Counted from the first letter of the stretch, positions 23,576-32,192 are shown. The stretch is 32,192 bases of DNA from Helicobacter sp. 12S02232-10 (GCF_002272895.1 NZ_MLAQ01000012.1:1-32192); one strand, 5' to 3'. The notes: generated by a model from the sequence alone, not told the origin. Numbers and translations: made by a program.

Positions 23576-23650
23576 TAAAAAACGGGCTGAAAAATTGATT
23601 TAATCCCCCACTTATAATTTCTAATCTATGTCTAAAATCAAAAAAATTTC

Positions 23651-24544
23651 TCAAAAACTCCAAGTCCCGAATTTTCCTTCTTCATAATCAATAAATGCTT
23701 GATGAATATCTTCTTGCGTACTCATCACAAAAGGACCTCTTGCAAAGACTTCTTGTTCTAAAGGTTTTCCGCTTAAAACGCAAGCACAAAAATCCTCGCT
23801 CAATGACTCCAATTCTATCACCCCCTCCATATTTTCAAATAAAATAAATTCTCTTTCTTGATAAACCTTTTGTGCATTGATTTTTACCTCGCCTTTAATT
23901 ACAAGAATCCCCGTATTATAATCTGTAGGCTCTGAAAGAAAAACAGAGGCATTCTTTTTAAGAAAAATATTATAAAGATTGATAGGAGAAAAAGTTTGGG
24001 CTTTTGAACGGGCTAAAATCTCACCTTTTTCATTCTTAAACTCTCCAGCAATCACACGAACAGAAACTTTTTCCGTATCATAAAATCCGATTTCATTTTT
24101 TCCTAAAGTCTGATATTTCGGGTTTGTCATTTTTTGATTTTGGGGCAAATCCACCCATAATTGAATCGCGTGAAAAATCCCACCTTGTTTAGAAAAACCT
24201 CGCTCGTGATATTCTTTATGCAATATTCCCTTGCCTGCAGTCATCCATTGAACCTCACCCTCTTGAATAACGCCGTGATTACCACTATTATCGTGATGCT
24301 CCACCTTCCCATCATAAACAATTGTAACGGTTTCAAATCCCCTATGAGGGTGAGCACCTACGCCTCTAGGATTTTGAGTCGGCGAAAAATAAAACGGAGT
24401 ATTGTAATCAAGCAATAAAAAAGGAGAAAATCTTTTGAATAAATTTTTTCCACTCGGAAAATACTGGCTGACTCTAAAACCATCTCCAACCATATGATGA
24501 GGAGGACCCATAAAACTAAGCTCAATGTTTCGATATGTTTGCAT
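23651..24544 (-). CDS. Pirin family protein
   Basis: 297-residue bicupin of the pirin family. The metal ligands known from pirins are all present: H65 and H67 (AHPHRGFETVTIVYDG), then H109 and E111 (GKGILHKEYHE). Family members bind iron and some act as quercetin dioxygenases or redox-linked regulators; the role in Helicobacter is unknown. The ATG has AGGAATGAAAT upstream and a TATAAT promoter element (24576-24581). It is transcribed away from an ArsB-like transporter, and a perfect inverted repeat lies between the two promoters. Confidence 0.9.
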   Translation of the reverse strand: MQTYRNIELSFMGPPHHMVGDGFRVSQYFPSGKNLFKRFSPFLLLDYNTPFYFSPTQNPRGVGAHPHRGFETVTIVYDGKVEHHDNSGNHGVIQEGEVQWMTAGKGILHKEYHERGFSKQGGIFHAIQLWVDLPQNQKMTNPKYQTLGKNEIGFYDTEKVSVRVIAGEFKNEKGEILARSKAQTFSPINLYNIFLKKNASVFLSEPTDYNTGILVIKGEVKINAQKVYQEREFILFENMEGVIELESLSEDFCACVLSGKPLEQEVFARGPFVMSTQEDIHQAFIDYEEGKFGTWSF

Positions 24545-24575
24545 TATTTCATTCCTGATTGTTCAATCTTGCCCT

Positions 24576-24581
24576 ATTATA
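24576..24581 (-). promoter_or_regulatory. -10 element for the pirin gene
   Basis: TATAAT on the minus strand, about 32 bases before the pirin ATG, with predicted start near 24569. Confidence 0.55.
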
Positions 24582-24602
24582 AGACCCAAAAACAATTCAA
24601 TT

Positions 24603-24630
24603 GCAAATAAAAGATATGTCTTTTATTTGC
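24603..24630. promoter_or_regulatory. Perfect 12+4+12 inverted repeat between divergent promoters (operator candidate)
   Basis: GCAAATAAAAGA (24603-24614), spacer TATG, TCTTTTATTTGC (24619-24630): all 12 bases of each arm match. The centre lies about 47 bases upstream of the predicted pirin start of transcription and about 35 bases upstream of the predicted ArsB-like start, over the likely -35 of the latter. A further half-site, CAAATAAAA, occurs at about 24652-24660. This is the layout of a dimeric regulator's site serving both genes. Confidence 0.65.
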
Positions 24631-24635
24631 TTGTA

Positions 24636-24644
24636 TGGTAAAAT
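24636..24644 (+). promoter_or_regulatory. Extended -10 for the ArsB-like gene
   Basis: TGGTAAAAT (TG-N-TAAAAT). Transcription would start near 24651, about 27 bases before the TTG start. The inverted repeat covers the position of the -35. Confidence 0.5.
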
Positions 24645-24677
24645 CAATGCCCAAATAAAATCATTAGGATATCGTGT

Positions 24678-25937
24678 TTGCTTCTCTCTGCAACTATATT
24701 TTTTCTCACACTAACTGGAATTATTTTCAGACCCTTAGGCATTGGATTTGGCAGTATTGCTATTTTTGGTGCGATTTTTTCATTAATTTTTGGTACGGTT
24801 GATTTGAACGATATTTATTCAATTTTTCACATTGTATGGAATGCAACTTTTACACTCATAGGGCTGATTATTCTATCTTTAACACTAGATACCATCGGAT
24901 TTTTTGAATGTATCGCGCTATGGATTGCTAAAAACAGCTCTTCTAATCCTATGAGATTATTTGTGTTTATTCTACTTTTTGGTGCAATTCTTTCAGGAAT
25001 TTTTGCCAATGATGGTGCTGTTTTAATCCTCACTCCGATTGTATTTGCCTTGATGCAATATTTTCAAGCTAAAAATACACTTTTAATCGCCTTTCTGCTT
25101 GGAATCGGATTTATTTCAGATACTGCCTCAAGCCCTTTGGTTACCTCCAACCTGACTAATATCCTCACAGCAGGATTTTTTAAAATCAGTTTTACAGATT
25201 ATGCAAAAACGATGTTTATTCCCAATCTTATCGCCATCATCACTTCAATTTTAGTCCTTTGTGCATATTTTTACAAAACGCTTCAAACGCCATTTGAACT
25301 TGCCCCGCTTCCTTCTCCAAAAAATGTTTTAAAATCTGTAGGGCTATTTGTATTTTCTTGGATATTTTTAGGTCTTTTGTTTATAGGTTTGATTTTAGGG
25401 GATGCTTATCATCTACCTGCAAGTCTTTTTGTCCTTGGCGGAGCACTTATCTTTCTTTTTATTAGCAAAAAATACGGCGGCATTCAAGCAATAAAAATAT
25501 TAAAAAATGCCCCTTGGCAAGTCGTGGGTTTAAGCGTGGGGATGTATGTGGTGGTTTATGGACTCAAAAATGCTGGTATCACGCATTATTTGAGTGAAAT
25601 TTCACTCTATTTGCAATCTCAAGGAAACTTGATTGCAAATCTAGGCGTGGGGTTGATTGCAGCAGCATTCTCCTCATTAATGAACAATATGCCTGCAAAC
25701 CTCATTCAAAATATTGCCCTCAAAGATGCTGGCTTAAATCATCTAGCATATAGCAATATTATCGGATCTAATCTAGGAACAAAATTTACTCCGATAGGCT
25801 CACTTGCAACATTATTATGGCTATATGTTCTAAACAAAAAGGGGATAAAAATCTCGTGGTTACAATACTGCAAAACAGGTCTTATCATTACCCCGCCCGT
25901 ACTTTTTGCAACTCTGCTTGCGAAAGTTTATCTATAA
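24678..25937 (+). CDS. ArsB/NhaD-superfamily membrane transporter (arsenical-pump-like)
   Basis: 419-residue inner-membrane protein with about ten to eleven helices. The ion-transporter family signature is clear: IFANDGAVLILTPIVFAL in the first half and SLMNNMPANLIQNIALKDAG followed by GSNLGTKFTPIGSLATLLWL in the second half, as in ArsB. The start is TTG with AGGA eight bases upstream; no ATG fits. No arsR or arsC is next to it, so arsenite efflux is likely but not proved, and a carboxylate or other anion is possible. It is divergent from pirin, with a shared operator candidate. Confidence 0.82.
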   Translation: MLLSATIFFLTLTGIIFRPLGIGFGSIAIFGAIFSLIFGTVDLNDIYSIFHIVWNATFTLIGLIILSLTLDTIGFFECIALWIAKNSSSNPMRLFVFILLFGAILSGIFANDGAVLILTPIVFALMQYFQAKNTLLIAFLLGIGFISDTASSPLVTSNLTNILTAGFFKISFTDYAKTMFIPNLIAIITSILVLCAYFYKTLQTPFELAPLPSPKNVLKSVGLFVFSWIFLGLLFIGLILGDAYHLPASLFVLGGALIFLFISKKYGGIQAIKILKNAPWQVVGLSVGMYVVVYGLKNAGITHYLSEISLYLQSQGNLIANLGVGLIAAAFSSLMNNMPANLIQNIALKDAGLNHLAYSNIIGSNLGTKFTPIGSLATLLWLYVLNKKGIKISWLQYCKTGLIITPPVLFATLLAKVYL

Positions 25938-25946
25938 ATCTTAAAA

Positions 25947-26192
25947 TCAGATTTCTATGGCATATCTCTGGCTTTGAGATTTTGGAATGCTTTTAAGAAT
26001 GGGAATTTCAAGGACTCTGTATCGCTTCGTACCATTTAGATACTTCAGTTCGATAACATCTCCGATTTTTACGTTTCGACTTGATTTTACAACACTCCCA
26101 TTCACAAACACAACGCCACTCTCACACATATCTTGAGCCAAAGAACGCTTTTTGACAATATTTGCAGTATTGATGAATTTATCGACTCTCAT
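25947..26192 (-). CDS. S4-domain RNA-binding protein (Hsp15-like)
   Basis: 81 residues from the ATG at 26192, where the S4 fold begins (MRVDKFINTANIVKKRSLAQ...). The S4 core is recognisable: RSLAQDMCESGVVFVNGSVV, then KIGDVIELKYLNGTKRYRVL. Proteins of this size are related to Hsp15, which acts on stalled 50S subunits. An in-frame TTG at 26210 would add six residues, but neither start has a clear ribosome site. It converges on the ArsB-like gene with only 9 bases between stops. Confidence 0.85.
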   Translation of the reverse strand: MRVDKFINTANIVKKRSLAQDMCESGVVFVNGSVVKSSRNVKIGDVIELKYLNGTKRYRVLEIPILKSIPKSQSQRYAIEI

Positions 26193-26321
26193 AGTAAGAC
26201 TATAGCCCAAAAATGCTTAAGAAAAAGATGTATCAAACACGAAGACAATGAATTTTAGTTGCTCTTCAAGATAAAACGATATGATTTTGTCGCACCAATC
26301 TCTTAGAAAATAAGGCAACAA

Positions 26322-26846
26322 ATGAAATATGCCATTACTCTTATAGTGGGTTTTTTGCTTGCATCTTGTGCTATTTATAGCGTAAAAACACCCGATCCTG
26401 CCATAGTAAGTATCTGCGTAGAGCATCAAGGCATTTCTGTTCTAACCTTTTGGAGAAAACTCAACGCAGATGGTACGAAAGGACAAAGATTTTCAGTCGG
26501 AGGAAATTCACGATTGAAGCTGATAATGAATACAGGCTTTAAAAAAGCCTATACAGAAACACTCAAGCTTGATGCAGGGACTTATTATTTAGATTCCTAC
26601 CAAATAGACTTGGGAAACTCCCAATTCCTCATCAGCCAAGATGGAGCCTTTAATGAACGAAACGGATGGGATGATAAAAATTCCAAACCTCTTTATGTCT
26701 CTTTTGAGGTCAAACCCAATCAGCATTTAACACTGCCTCCAATCAATATCGAATTAAAAAAGGTCGGTGAAAAATATCTAGGAAAATTTCATTTTGAAGA
26801 CAAGGATAATATTTATACCATAGGATCTTTAGCAAACCAATTTTAA
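26322..26846 (+). CDS. Putative lipoprotein of unknown function
   Basis: 174 residues. A signal peptide ends in the lipobox LLASC (C16 is the lipidated cysteine). The mature part is beta-rich, with repeated strand-turn patterns such as AYTETLKLDAGTYYLDSYQI and KPLYVSFEVKPNQHLTLPPI, suggesting a small beta-sandwich anchored in a membrane on the periplasmic side. AAGG lies six bases before the ATG. I do not recognise the family. It stands alone with its own terminator. Confidence 0.75.
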   Translation: MKYAITLIVGFLLASCAIYSVKTPDPAIVSICVEHQGISVLTFWRKLNADGTKGQRFSVGGNSRLKLIMNTGFKKAYTETLKLDAGTYYLDSYQIDLGNSQFLISQDGAFNERNGWDDKNSKPLYVSFEVKPNQHLTLPPINIELKKVGEKYLGKFHFEDKDNIYTIGSLANQF

Positions 26847-26853
26847 CGTTCAA

Positions 26854-26884
26854 AATCAGAATTTATCTTATTCTGATTATTTTT
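26854..26884 (+). terminator. Rho-independent terminator after the lipoprotein gene
   Basis: A perfect 9-bp stem (AATCAGAAT / ATTCTGATT) with a 7-base loop, followed by TTTTT at 26880-26884. It overlaps the stop codon of the convergent Sua5-like gene and has A residues on its other side, so it could work in both directions. Confidence 0.75.
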
Positions 26885-27303
26885 GATTGATTGATTTTAA
26901 AAATCTTAGACGGATTGCCGCAAAAAATACCTCTAGAATCCAAAACAACCACTTCACACATCTCAAAAGCCTTTTGATAATCAAAAGGACGTCCAGTTTT
27001 ATTCGCAGAAGTTGAATACATCTGAGTGAATTTTTTTAAAAATCCCAAATGAACCTCGTCTTTAATAACGCGAAAAGCTTGCTTATCAGGAAAAATAAAC
27101 GTGCTTTTATGCGATCTGCGAACGCGATTTTTAAAGCGTTGCGGAACTCTCACAGAGTTTTTTAACACACTCAAAGAATCGACTTCAATCAAAACTCGCT
27201 GGTGTGGTGATCTTTCTTTGATTACATTGAGCTTTTTAAAATCTGCGCTCAAAAGCCCCGCTGTGGTATCAGTTTGAGCAAGATAAATGAGATTTTGATT
27301 CAT
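26863..27303 (-). CDS. Short Sua5/YciO/YrdC-like protein
   Basis: 146 residues. The YrdC pattern is partly kept: [15 protein letters not shown] at the N-terminus corresponds to the PTDT-x-YGL motif, and [15 protein letters not shown] matches the STSANxSG motif. YrdC/Sua5 makes threonylcarbamoyl-AMP for t6A tRNA modification, but this protein is shorter than the usual 185-210 residues and the YGL part is altered, so activity is doubtful. A separate, full-length TsaC could exist elsewhere. The ATG overlaps the carB stop as ATGA, so it is co-expressed with carB. Confidence 0.7.
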   Translation of the reverse strand: MNQNLIYLAQTDTTAGLLSADFKKLNVIKERSPHQRVLIEVDSLSVLKNSVRVPQRFKNRVRRSHKSTFIFPDKQAFRVIKDEVHLGFLKKFTQMYSTSANKTGRPFDYQKAFEMCEVVVLDSRGIFCGNPSKIFKINQSKIIRIR

Positions 27304-30300
27304 AGACGCAAATAGTCTTGCAAAGCAAGTGCTTGATTCACGTTTTCTTCCCGCATTTCTTTTAGTGCCTGAGCTGCTGCTTCTGCACCTGCTAAGGTTG
27401 TGAAGTAAGAAATTTGATTTTTAAGCACTTGAGTGCGTATGAGTTTGGCATCTTCTTTATTGGATTTATTATCGCTTGTATTGATTGCCATTGCAATTTC
27501 TCCATTTGCCATCAAATCTTGAATATTGGGGCGACCTTCTGAAATTTTGAGAACCTTAGTTGAGGGAATTCCTTTGGCTTCTAAGGCATAATGAGTGCCT
27601 TCTGTGGCACAAATACTAAAGCCTAAATCAATAAATTTTTTTACCATCTCACAAGCTTCTGATTTGTCTTGATCACTAAATGAAACAAATATTTTTCCCG
27701 ATTTTGGCAAAGCATTTTTACACGCAATTTGACTCTTAGCAAAGCTCAAACCAAATTTTTTACTGATCCCCATTACCTCTCCGGTGCTTTTCATTTCAGG
27801 ACCTAGCAACAAATCAGCTCCATAAAGCTTATTAAAAGGAAATACAGATTCTTTCAAGGTTACATAATCCATTTTTTTAGGTTTATAAATTCCGCGTTCA
27901 AAACACACGAATTTAAAATGGTCGTAATACTCTAAACATTCTTTTAAATTTCCTTGCCACATTACCCTTGTAGCGACTTTAGCTAGTGGAACTCCTGTAG
28001 CTTTACTTACAAAGGGAACGGTTCGACTTGCGCGCGGATTGACTTCGATAAGATAAAGCTCATTTTTATAAATCGCATACTGCACATTCATCAAACCTAC
28101 AACGCCTAATTTAAGAGCGATCTTAGCTGTAGTGTCTTCAATCTCTGCAAGCAATTCTTCAGAAATATTGATCGTAGGCAACGAACTTGCAGAATCACCT
28201 GAGTGAATGCCAGCTTCTTCAATATGCTGCATAATCCCACCGATATACACATCTGTCCCATCACAAATTGCATCGACATCTAATTCAATGGCTCGATCTA
28301 AAAACTTATCGATCAAAACAGGTGAATCTTCACTTACTTTTACAGCCTCTTCCATATAAAGACGCAAATCTTCATTATTATACACAATCCTCATTGCCCG
28401 CCCCCCCAATACATAACTGGGACGCACAAGCACAGGAAAACCTATTCTATCAGCAATCAAATACGCCTCTTCTTTTGCAAAGGCAACCCCGTTTTCAGGC
28501 TGTCTGAGATCGTTTTCTTTCACAAAACTCGAAAATTTTTCCCTATCTTCAGCAATATCGATGACTTTTGCACTCGTACCAATGATTTTAGCCCCGATTT
28601 TCGTGAGGTTCTTAGAAAGTTTTAAAGGCGTTTGCCCGCCAAAATGTACGATAATTCCATCAGGCTTCTCTCTTTCTACAGCCATACGAACGTGCTCAAA
28701 ATCAATCGGCTCAAAATAAAGTACATCACTAGTATCATAATCAGTGCTTACGGTTTCAGGATTGCAGTTATACATAATGCTTTTGACATTCATATCATCT
28801 AAAGCAAAGCTTGCGTGCACACAACAATAATCAAACTCAATCCCTTGACCGATACGATTAGGTCCTCCACCAATAATCATTACTTTTGGATGGGATTTTT
28901 CAGAAACTTCTTTAATCTCTTGATTGAATGTTGCAAAATGTTCTTTCAAGAATCCATCAGGCAGTGTCGTCGAATAAAGATAAGGCGTGAGCGAAGGAAA
29001 TTCTGCAGCACAAGTATCGACCTCTTCATAAACTGCCTTAACCCCCATTTGAACCCTTGCTTGATAGACTTCAATCTCACTCATATCCATTTTTTCATTT
29101 TTATTAATCAATTTAGCAATCATTTTATCGCTAAAACCCATTGATTTTATCTGACGCATACTTTTTGGGTTGTGTAAAATTTCTGAAATAATCAAAGATT
29201 CAGCTTGCACAATCTCAAAAATCCTATTTAAAAACCATTTATCGATATTGCTTAGCTCATAAACATCTTGAACGCTTAAGCCCTGACGAAACCCATCAGC
29301 AATATAAAGCAATCGATTACAATTAGGGCGACGGATTTCCTTGCGGATAAATTCGATATCTGAACTCACACTCTCAAAACCACAAAGTCCTATTTCCAAG
29401 CTACAAAGAGCTTTTTGAACAGACTCACAAAAATTCCCGCCAATCGCCATCACTTCCCCAATACTTTTCATTGAAGTGCTAAGTGTTGTATCAGCTTGAG
29501 GAAACTTTTCAAATGTCCATCTTGGAATCTTTGTCACGATATAATCAATACTTGGCTCAAAGCTTGCAGGCGTGTGCGTGATATCATTTTTTATTTCATC
29601 AAGCGTATGCCCGACTGCTAAAAGTGTGGCGACTTTAGCAATTGGATATCCTGTAGCCTTAGAAGCCAAAGCTGAACTTCGGCTCACACGCGGGTTCATT
29701 TCAATCACAATCATTCTCCCTGTCTTTGGATTGATGGCAAACTGCACATTACTCCCGCCTGTATCCACGCCAATTTCACGTAAAATCGCAAAACTCGCAT
29801 CGCGCATTCTTTGATATTCCTTATCAGTCAAAGTCAAAGCCGGTGCAATTGTAATGCTATCTCCAGTATGAACCCCCATCGGATCAAAATTTTCAATCGA
29901 ACAAACGATGATGCAATTATCCGCACGATCCCTAATGACTTCCATTTCATATTCTTTCCAGCCCAAAAGAGATTCTTCAATCAAGATTTCCCTAATCGGT
30001 GAAGCTTCCAACCCATTTTGAGCCAAAATCTTAAATTCCTCAATATTATAAGCAACCCCACTCCCTCCGCCTGCAAGCGTATAGCTCGCTCGGATAATCA
30101 GGGGAAAACCAATCTCTTTAGCCGCTTCCAACGCTTCATTTTCATTATATGCATAAGCACTTTTGGGCAAATCCATACCGATTTTTAACATCGCTTCTTT
30201 AAACGCCTTTCTGTCTTCGCCTTTTTTGATAGCATCAGGTTTTGCACCCAAAAATTCAATGCCTTGAAGCATTCCTTTTTCATACATACTCATCGCAATG

Positions 30301-30593
30301 TTTAAGGCCGTCTGTCCCCCCATAGTGGGCAATATGGCATCAACCTTTTCTTTAGCAATGATATCAGCTACGATTTCTTCAGTAATCGGCTCAATATAAG
30401 TCCGATCAGCAAATTCAGGATCAGTCATAATCGTGGCAGGATTAGAATTAATAAGAACAACACGATAGCCCAAAGATTTTAATGTCTTAGCCGCTTGAGT
30501 ACCTGAATAATCAAACTCACAAGCCTGACCAATCACAATCGGCCCTGATCCTATCAATAAGATGGTTTTTATATCTTCCCTTTTTGGCATCAT
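27300..30593 (-). CDS. carB: Carbamoyl-phosphate synthase large subunit
   Basis: Makes carbamoyl phosphate for arginine and pyrimidine synthesis, together with CarA. The 1097 residues include two ATP-grasp halves: the first opens [20 protein letters not shown] and the second [20 protein letters not shown]. Each half has the matching ATP-site text ([12 protein letters not shown] and [12 protein letters not shown]). A C-terminal MGS-like allosteric domain (about 960-1090) starts [16 protein letters not shown]. Two adjacent ATGs follow GGGGA; either could start. carA is not in the window. It is followed by the overlapping Sua5-like gene. Confidence 0.97.
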   Translation of the reverse strand: MMPKREDIKTILLIGSGPIVIGQACEFDYSGTQAAKTLKSLGYRVVLINSNPATIMTDPEFADRTYIEPITEEIVADIIAKEKVDAILPTMGGQTALNIAMSMYEKGMLQGIEFLGAKPDAIKKGEDRKAFKEAMLKIGMDLPKSAYAYNENEALEAAKEIGFPLIIRASYTLAGGGSGVAYNIEEFKILAQNGLEASPIREILIEESLLGWKEYEMEVIRDRADNCIIVCSIENFDPMGVHTGDSITIAPALTLTDKEYQRMRDASFAILREIGVDTGGSNVQFAINPKTGRMIVIEMNPRVSRSSALASKATGYPIAKVATLLAVGHTLDEIKNDITHTPASFEPSIDYIVTKIPRWTFEKFPQADTTLSTSMKSIGEVMAIGGNFCESVQKALCSLEIGLCGFESVSSDIEFIRKEIRRPNCNRLLYIADGFRQGLSVQDVYELSNIDKWFLNRIFEIVQAESLIISEILHNPKSMRQIKSMGFSDKMIAKLINKNEKMDMSEIEVYQARVQMGVKAVYEEVDTCAAEFPSLTPYLYSTTLPDGFLKEHFATFNQEIKEVSEKSHPKVMIIGGGPNRIGQGIEFDYCCVHASFALDDMNVKSIMYNCNPETVSTDYDTSDVLYFEPIDFEHVRMAVEREKPDGIIVHFGGQTPLKLSKNLTKIGAKIIGTSAKVIDIAEDREKFSSFVKENDLRQPENGVAFAKEEAYLIADRIGFPVLVRPSYVLGGRAMRIVYNNEDLRLYMEEAVKVSEDSPVLIDKFLDRAIELDVDAICDGTDVYIGGIMQHIEEAGIHSGDSASSLPTINISEELLAEIEDTTAKIALKLGVVGLMNVQYAIYKNELYLIEVNPRASRTVPFVSKATGVPLAKVATRVMWQGNLKECLEYYDHFKFVCFERGIYKPKKMDYVTLKESVFPFNKLYGADLLLGPEMKSTGEVMGISKKFGLSFAKSQIACKNALPKSGKIFVSFSDQDKSEACEMVKKFIDLGFSICATEGTHYALEAKGIPSTKVLKISEGRPNIQDLMANGEIAMAINTSDNKSNKEDAKLIRTQVLKNQISYFTTLAGAEAAAQALKEMREENVNQALALQDYLRL

Positions 30594-30820
30594 TTTTCCC
30601 CGAAATATTTTTTCAATTTTAGTCTAAAAAGTCTAATTTATTCCATAAAATCCCTTCTGTTTTTAAAATTTTTGTTTGCTTATTTTAGGAGGACAAGAGA
30701 TAAAGAAATTTTTATATCACTGAAGAAGTTTTGAAACCTCTATTCTTTGAGGGATAGAGATATCACATTAAATAAGAATATAAACCTTTTGTGTTTGAAT
30801 GATAGAGCTTCTTGCACACG
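30594..30820. other. Intergenic stretch upstream of carB
   Basis: It holds the carB promoter on the minus strand: a TAAAAT -10 candidate near 30617-30625, embedded in a direct repeat of AGTCTAA (two copies near 30620-30635). It also holds an isolated plus-strand AGGAGGA (30687-30693) with no ATG, GTG or TTG in range, perhaps the ribosome site of a lost gene. No other gene is seen. Confidence 0.4.
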
Positions 30821-30836
30821 CCCTTAATATTAAGGG
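30821..30836. promoter_or_regulatory. Perfect 16-bp palindrome, operator candidate
   Basis: CCCTTAATATTAAGGG is its own reverse complement over all 16 bases. Its centre is about 46 bases upstream of the predicted start of the small RNA and it ends 5 bases before the -35, an activator-type position. Confidence 0.6.
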
Positions 30837-30841
30837 AGATA

Positions 30842-30868
30842 TTGACGACCATAGTTTTATGTTATAAT
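30842..30868 (+). promoter_or_regulatory. Sigma-70 promoter with extended -10
   Basis: TTGACG at 30842-30847 and TATAAT at 30863-30868, preceded by TG one base earlier (TG-T-TATAAT). The spacer is a short 15 bases, but the extended -10 lowers the need for a -35. Confidence 0.65.
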
Positions 30869-30874
30869 TTTTGT

Positions 30875-30959
30875 GTTCAAGTTGGCAACTTGCAACGCAA
30901 AAAAATGAGCCTTGCATATAATAGGAACCCGATCTTTTTTAAAGGTCGGGTTTTTTTTT
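30875..30959 (+). ncRNA. Candidate small RNA of about 85 nt
   Basis: Predicted between an extended -10 promoter and a strong intrinsic terminator. It begins almost at once with a 6-bp hairpin (CAAGTT-GGC-AACTTG, 30878-30892), continues with a single-stranded, A-rich middle (GCAAAAAAATGAG), and ends in the terminator stem. No ORF with a ribosome site lies inside it. Size, promoter and two-hairpin layout fit a trans-acting sRNA. It could instead be a short leader whose transcript is attenuated before the autotransporter gene. No known sRNA family is recognised. Confidence 0.5.
30926..30959 (+). terminator. Strong Rho-independent terminator
   Basis: AACCCGATCTTT pairs with AAAGGTCGGGTT (12 pairs, one of them G-U) around a TTT loop, followed by a run of nine T (30951-30959). 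This is the best terminator in the window. It ends the candidate small RNA and separates it from the autotransporter gene. Confidence 0.88.
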
Positions 30960-31075
30960 GGTTTTTTTGGGACAGGGGCGGGACATTATATAAAAATAAC
31001 CTAATGAATGCCGATATAAAAATATATTTTCTATACTTTTAAAATATAACAATCTGTAACAAAAAGAAAAAATTT

Positions 31076-32192
31076 TTGAAACTAAAACTTAAAAAAATTT
31101 ATTTTATTGTCCTATTGATTGCAATCCCGACATTCTCTTATTCTGTTGCAGGCACTTTTATACCCTTAAAATCCGATTATGTTTCAGATGCCGTGATTGA
31201 TGAAAACTATACCCTTCAACCAAGCGATGTAAGTCCAACAAATTTTACAGGCATTTTATTTCAAGGCTTTGACACAATGAATATCAATCCAAATGCCACC
31301 CTCACAGTTAATGTAAAAACACAAGGAAATTATTTGGGTTACTCTGGTGCTATTTTTCGCGGTCAAAACGGAAGTACTTACACAGTCAATGGCGGGAATC
31401 TTGTTTTTAATATTGATCAAATCCAAAAACAAGGGCTTGGGATTGAGGGATTGATTATGACTCAAGCAAAATATTATGGAAAAAATGCAAATTTTGATTT
31501 TAATACGAATTTTTATCTTAAAGCAAGCCCAAATGTCTATATCCAACGAGGGGTTTTTACCTCAAACGGAGACAATGGAGGGTATTTTAAATTTACCAAA
31601 AATGTATCTATCGATGTATCTCAAATGCAACCTTCAGACGGATGGGGACTCCGCAACAACGGCAAAGGCTATCGAATGATTTTTAGCCTTGAGGGAAGTG
31701 GCGCAGTTTATCTCAATTATGATGAGGCGACAGGAAAGACCCTTGACCCCAACAATATTATCCAACTCAAAGGTGATCTTTCTGCTGAAAGCACCTCCAA
31801 AGGCAATATCAATATCAACTTGGACAATTCCCAAAGCTATTTTCAAGGCAGAATATCAATCGCAGCAGGTTCAAAATCAAATATTGAGCTTTATTTAAAT
31901 CACGGAGGCAAATGGATTTTAAATGCAAATTCTCAAATCACCACACTCGATGCAAATAACGAAACATTTGTTGTGAATAATCAATATGGCAACATCGACA
32001 AACTAGCCGTTATAGATTTTACACAAGTCGCTGATGATGGCATTTCACATCGCCTCACTTCCACAGATCCCTTCTCTCCCCGCACCCTCAAAGTGAGTAC
32101 CATCAATGGAGAAAATGGTGTCTTTCGTCTGATGTCTGATTTATCTTTAGGAAAAACAGATACCATTACAGCAGGCAATGTCAATGGCTTAG
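31076..32192 (+). CDS. VacA-like autotransporter, N-terminal part (runs off the window)
   Basis: One frame stays open from a TAA at 31040 to the last base. A TTG at 31076 gives KLKLKKIYFIVLLIAIPTFS as a signal peptide (cut probably after YSVA or SYS). It is followed by about 345 residues of beta-helix-like passenger, with repeats such as YLGYSGAIFRGQNGSTYTVN and NINPNATLTVNVKTQ and ending FRLMSDLSLGKTDTITAGNV. The style matches the VacA-like toxins of Helicobacter (ImaA, FaaA, VlpC). The ribosome site is weak (AAAAAGAAAA), and TTG is the only reasonable start. The barrel domain lies outside, so intactness cannot be judged. I recall that vlpC is near carB in H. pylori, which would fit. Confidence 0.75.
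   Translation, partial: MKLKLKKIYFIVLLIAIPTFSYSVAGTFIPLKSDYVSDAVIDENYTLQPSDVSPTNFTGILFQGFDTMNINPNATLTVNVKTQGNYLGYSGAIFRGQNGSTYTVNGGNLVFNIDQIQKQGLGIEGLIMTQAKYYGKNANFDFNTNFYLKASPNVYIQRGVFTSNGDNGGYFKFTKNVSIDVSQMQPSDGWGLRNNGKGYRMIFSLEGSGAVYLNYDEATGKTLDPNNIIQLKGDLSAESTSKGNININLDNSQSYFQGRISIAAGSKSNIELYLNHGGKWILNANSQITTLDANNETFVVNNQYGNIDKLAVIDFTQVADDGISHRLTSTDPFSPRTLKVSTINGENGVFRLMSDLSLGKTDTITAGNVNGL

Noticed and set aside
25936-25954. Hairpin AAATCT/AGATTT between the ArsB-like and S4 genes as a terminator
   Set aside because: The stem is 6 bp, A/T-rich and without a T-run; too weak to list as a feature.
1-32192. tRNA or rRNA genes, insertion sequences, prophage genes or an origin
   Set aside because: I looked for TTCGA-type arms, transposase motifs, terminal inverted repeats and DnaA-box clusters on both strands and saw nothing convincing. 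A dedicated scan could still find a weak one.

Overview
The window looks like a chromosomal segment of a Helicobacter species other than H. pylori (Campylobacterota). The DNA is AT-rich and the genes are tightly packed, often with 4-base stop/start overlaps. There are two Hof/OprD-like porins, a Ppx/GppA, an FdxA-type ferredoxin, an HP0268-type 80-residue protein and a VacA-like autotransporter. As far as I can recall it, the minus-strand block from about 13.7 kb down to 0.2 kb follows the order of the H. pylori HP0268-HP0280 neighbourhood (small nuclease-like protein, miaB, acyltransferase, three pilus-assembly-like proteins, YkgJ protein, ferredoxin, ppx, waaC, lpxL). The two porins sit inside that block and the AddB gene of H. 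pylori is absent.

Layout. 1-132 holds the broken 3' end of a plus-strand reading frame. 176-3823 (minus) is an fdxA-ppx-waaC-lpxL operon in which every junction overlaps. 3892-6229 (minus) has a TrpC-like protein without catalytic residues, a periplasmic TPR protein and a YkgJ-type cysteine protein. 6263-9154 (minus) has two tandem porins. 9363-11489 (minus) has a PilM/PilN/PilO-like triad. 11536-13717 (minus) has an acyltransferase, miaB and the HP0268 homologue. nusA (14004-15140) is on plus, divergent from this block.

15.2-17.8 kb is the accessory region. It holds a frameshifted unknown ORF, a candidate type I toxin gene (strong promoter, structured leader, 30-residue hydrophobic peptide), a 20-bp-period repeat, an intact antitoxin-like gene followed by a frameshifted zeta-like kinase, a multiply frameshifted Abi-like gene and the C-terminal stump of a type IIG restriction-modification enzyme. 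This reads as a decayed defence/toxin-antitoxin island.

17.9-26.2 kb is mostly housekeeping and transport: flgG with a sigma-54-like promoter, fecDE with Fur-box-like sequence upstream, a 46-residue membrane peptide after ileS, ileS, pirin and a divergent ArsB-like transporter separated by a 12+4+12 perfect inverted repeat, and an S4 RNA-binding protein. 26.3-32.2 kb has a lipoprotein, a short Sua5/YrdC-like protein coupled to carB, a candidate sRNA locus (perfect 16-bp palindrome, extended -10 promoter, two hairpins, strong terminator), and the 5' part of a VacA-like autotransporter that runs off the end of the window.

The most interesting items are the candidate type I toxin, the candidate sRNA with its palindromic operator, the pirin/ArsB inverted repeat, and the orphan PilMNO-like triad. 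All calls come from reading the sequence. No database search was run.
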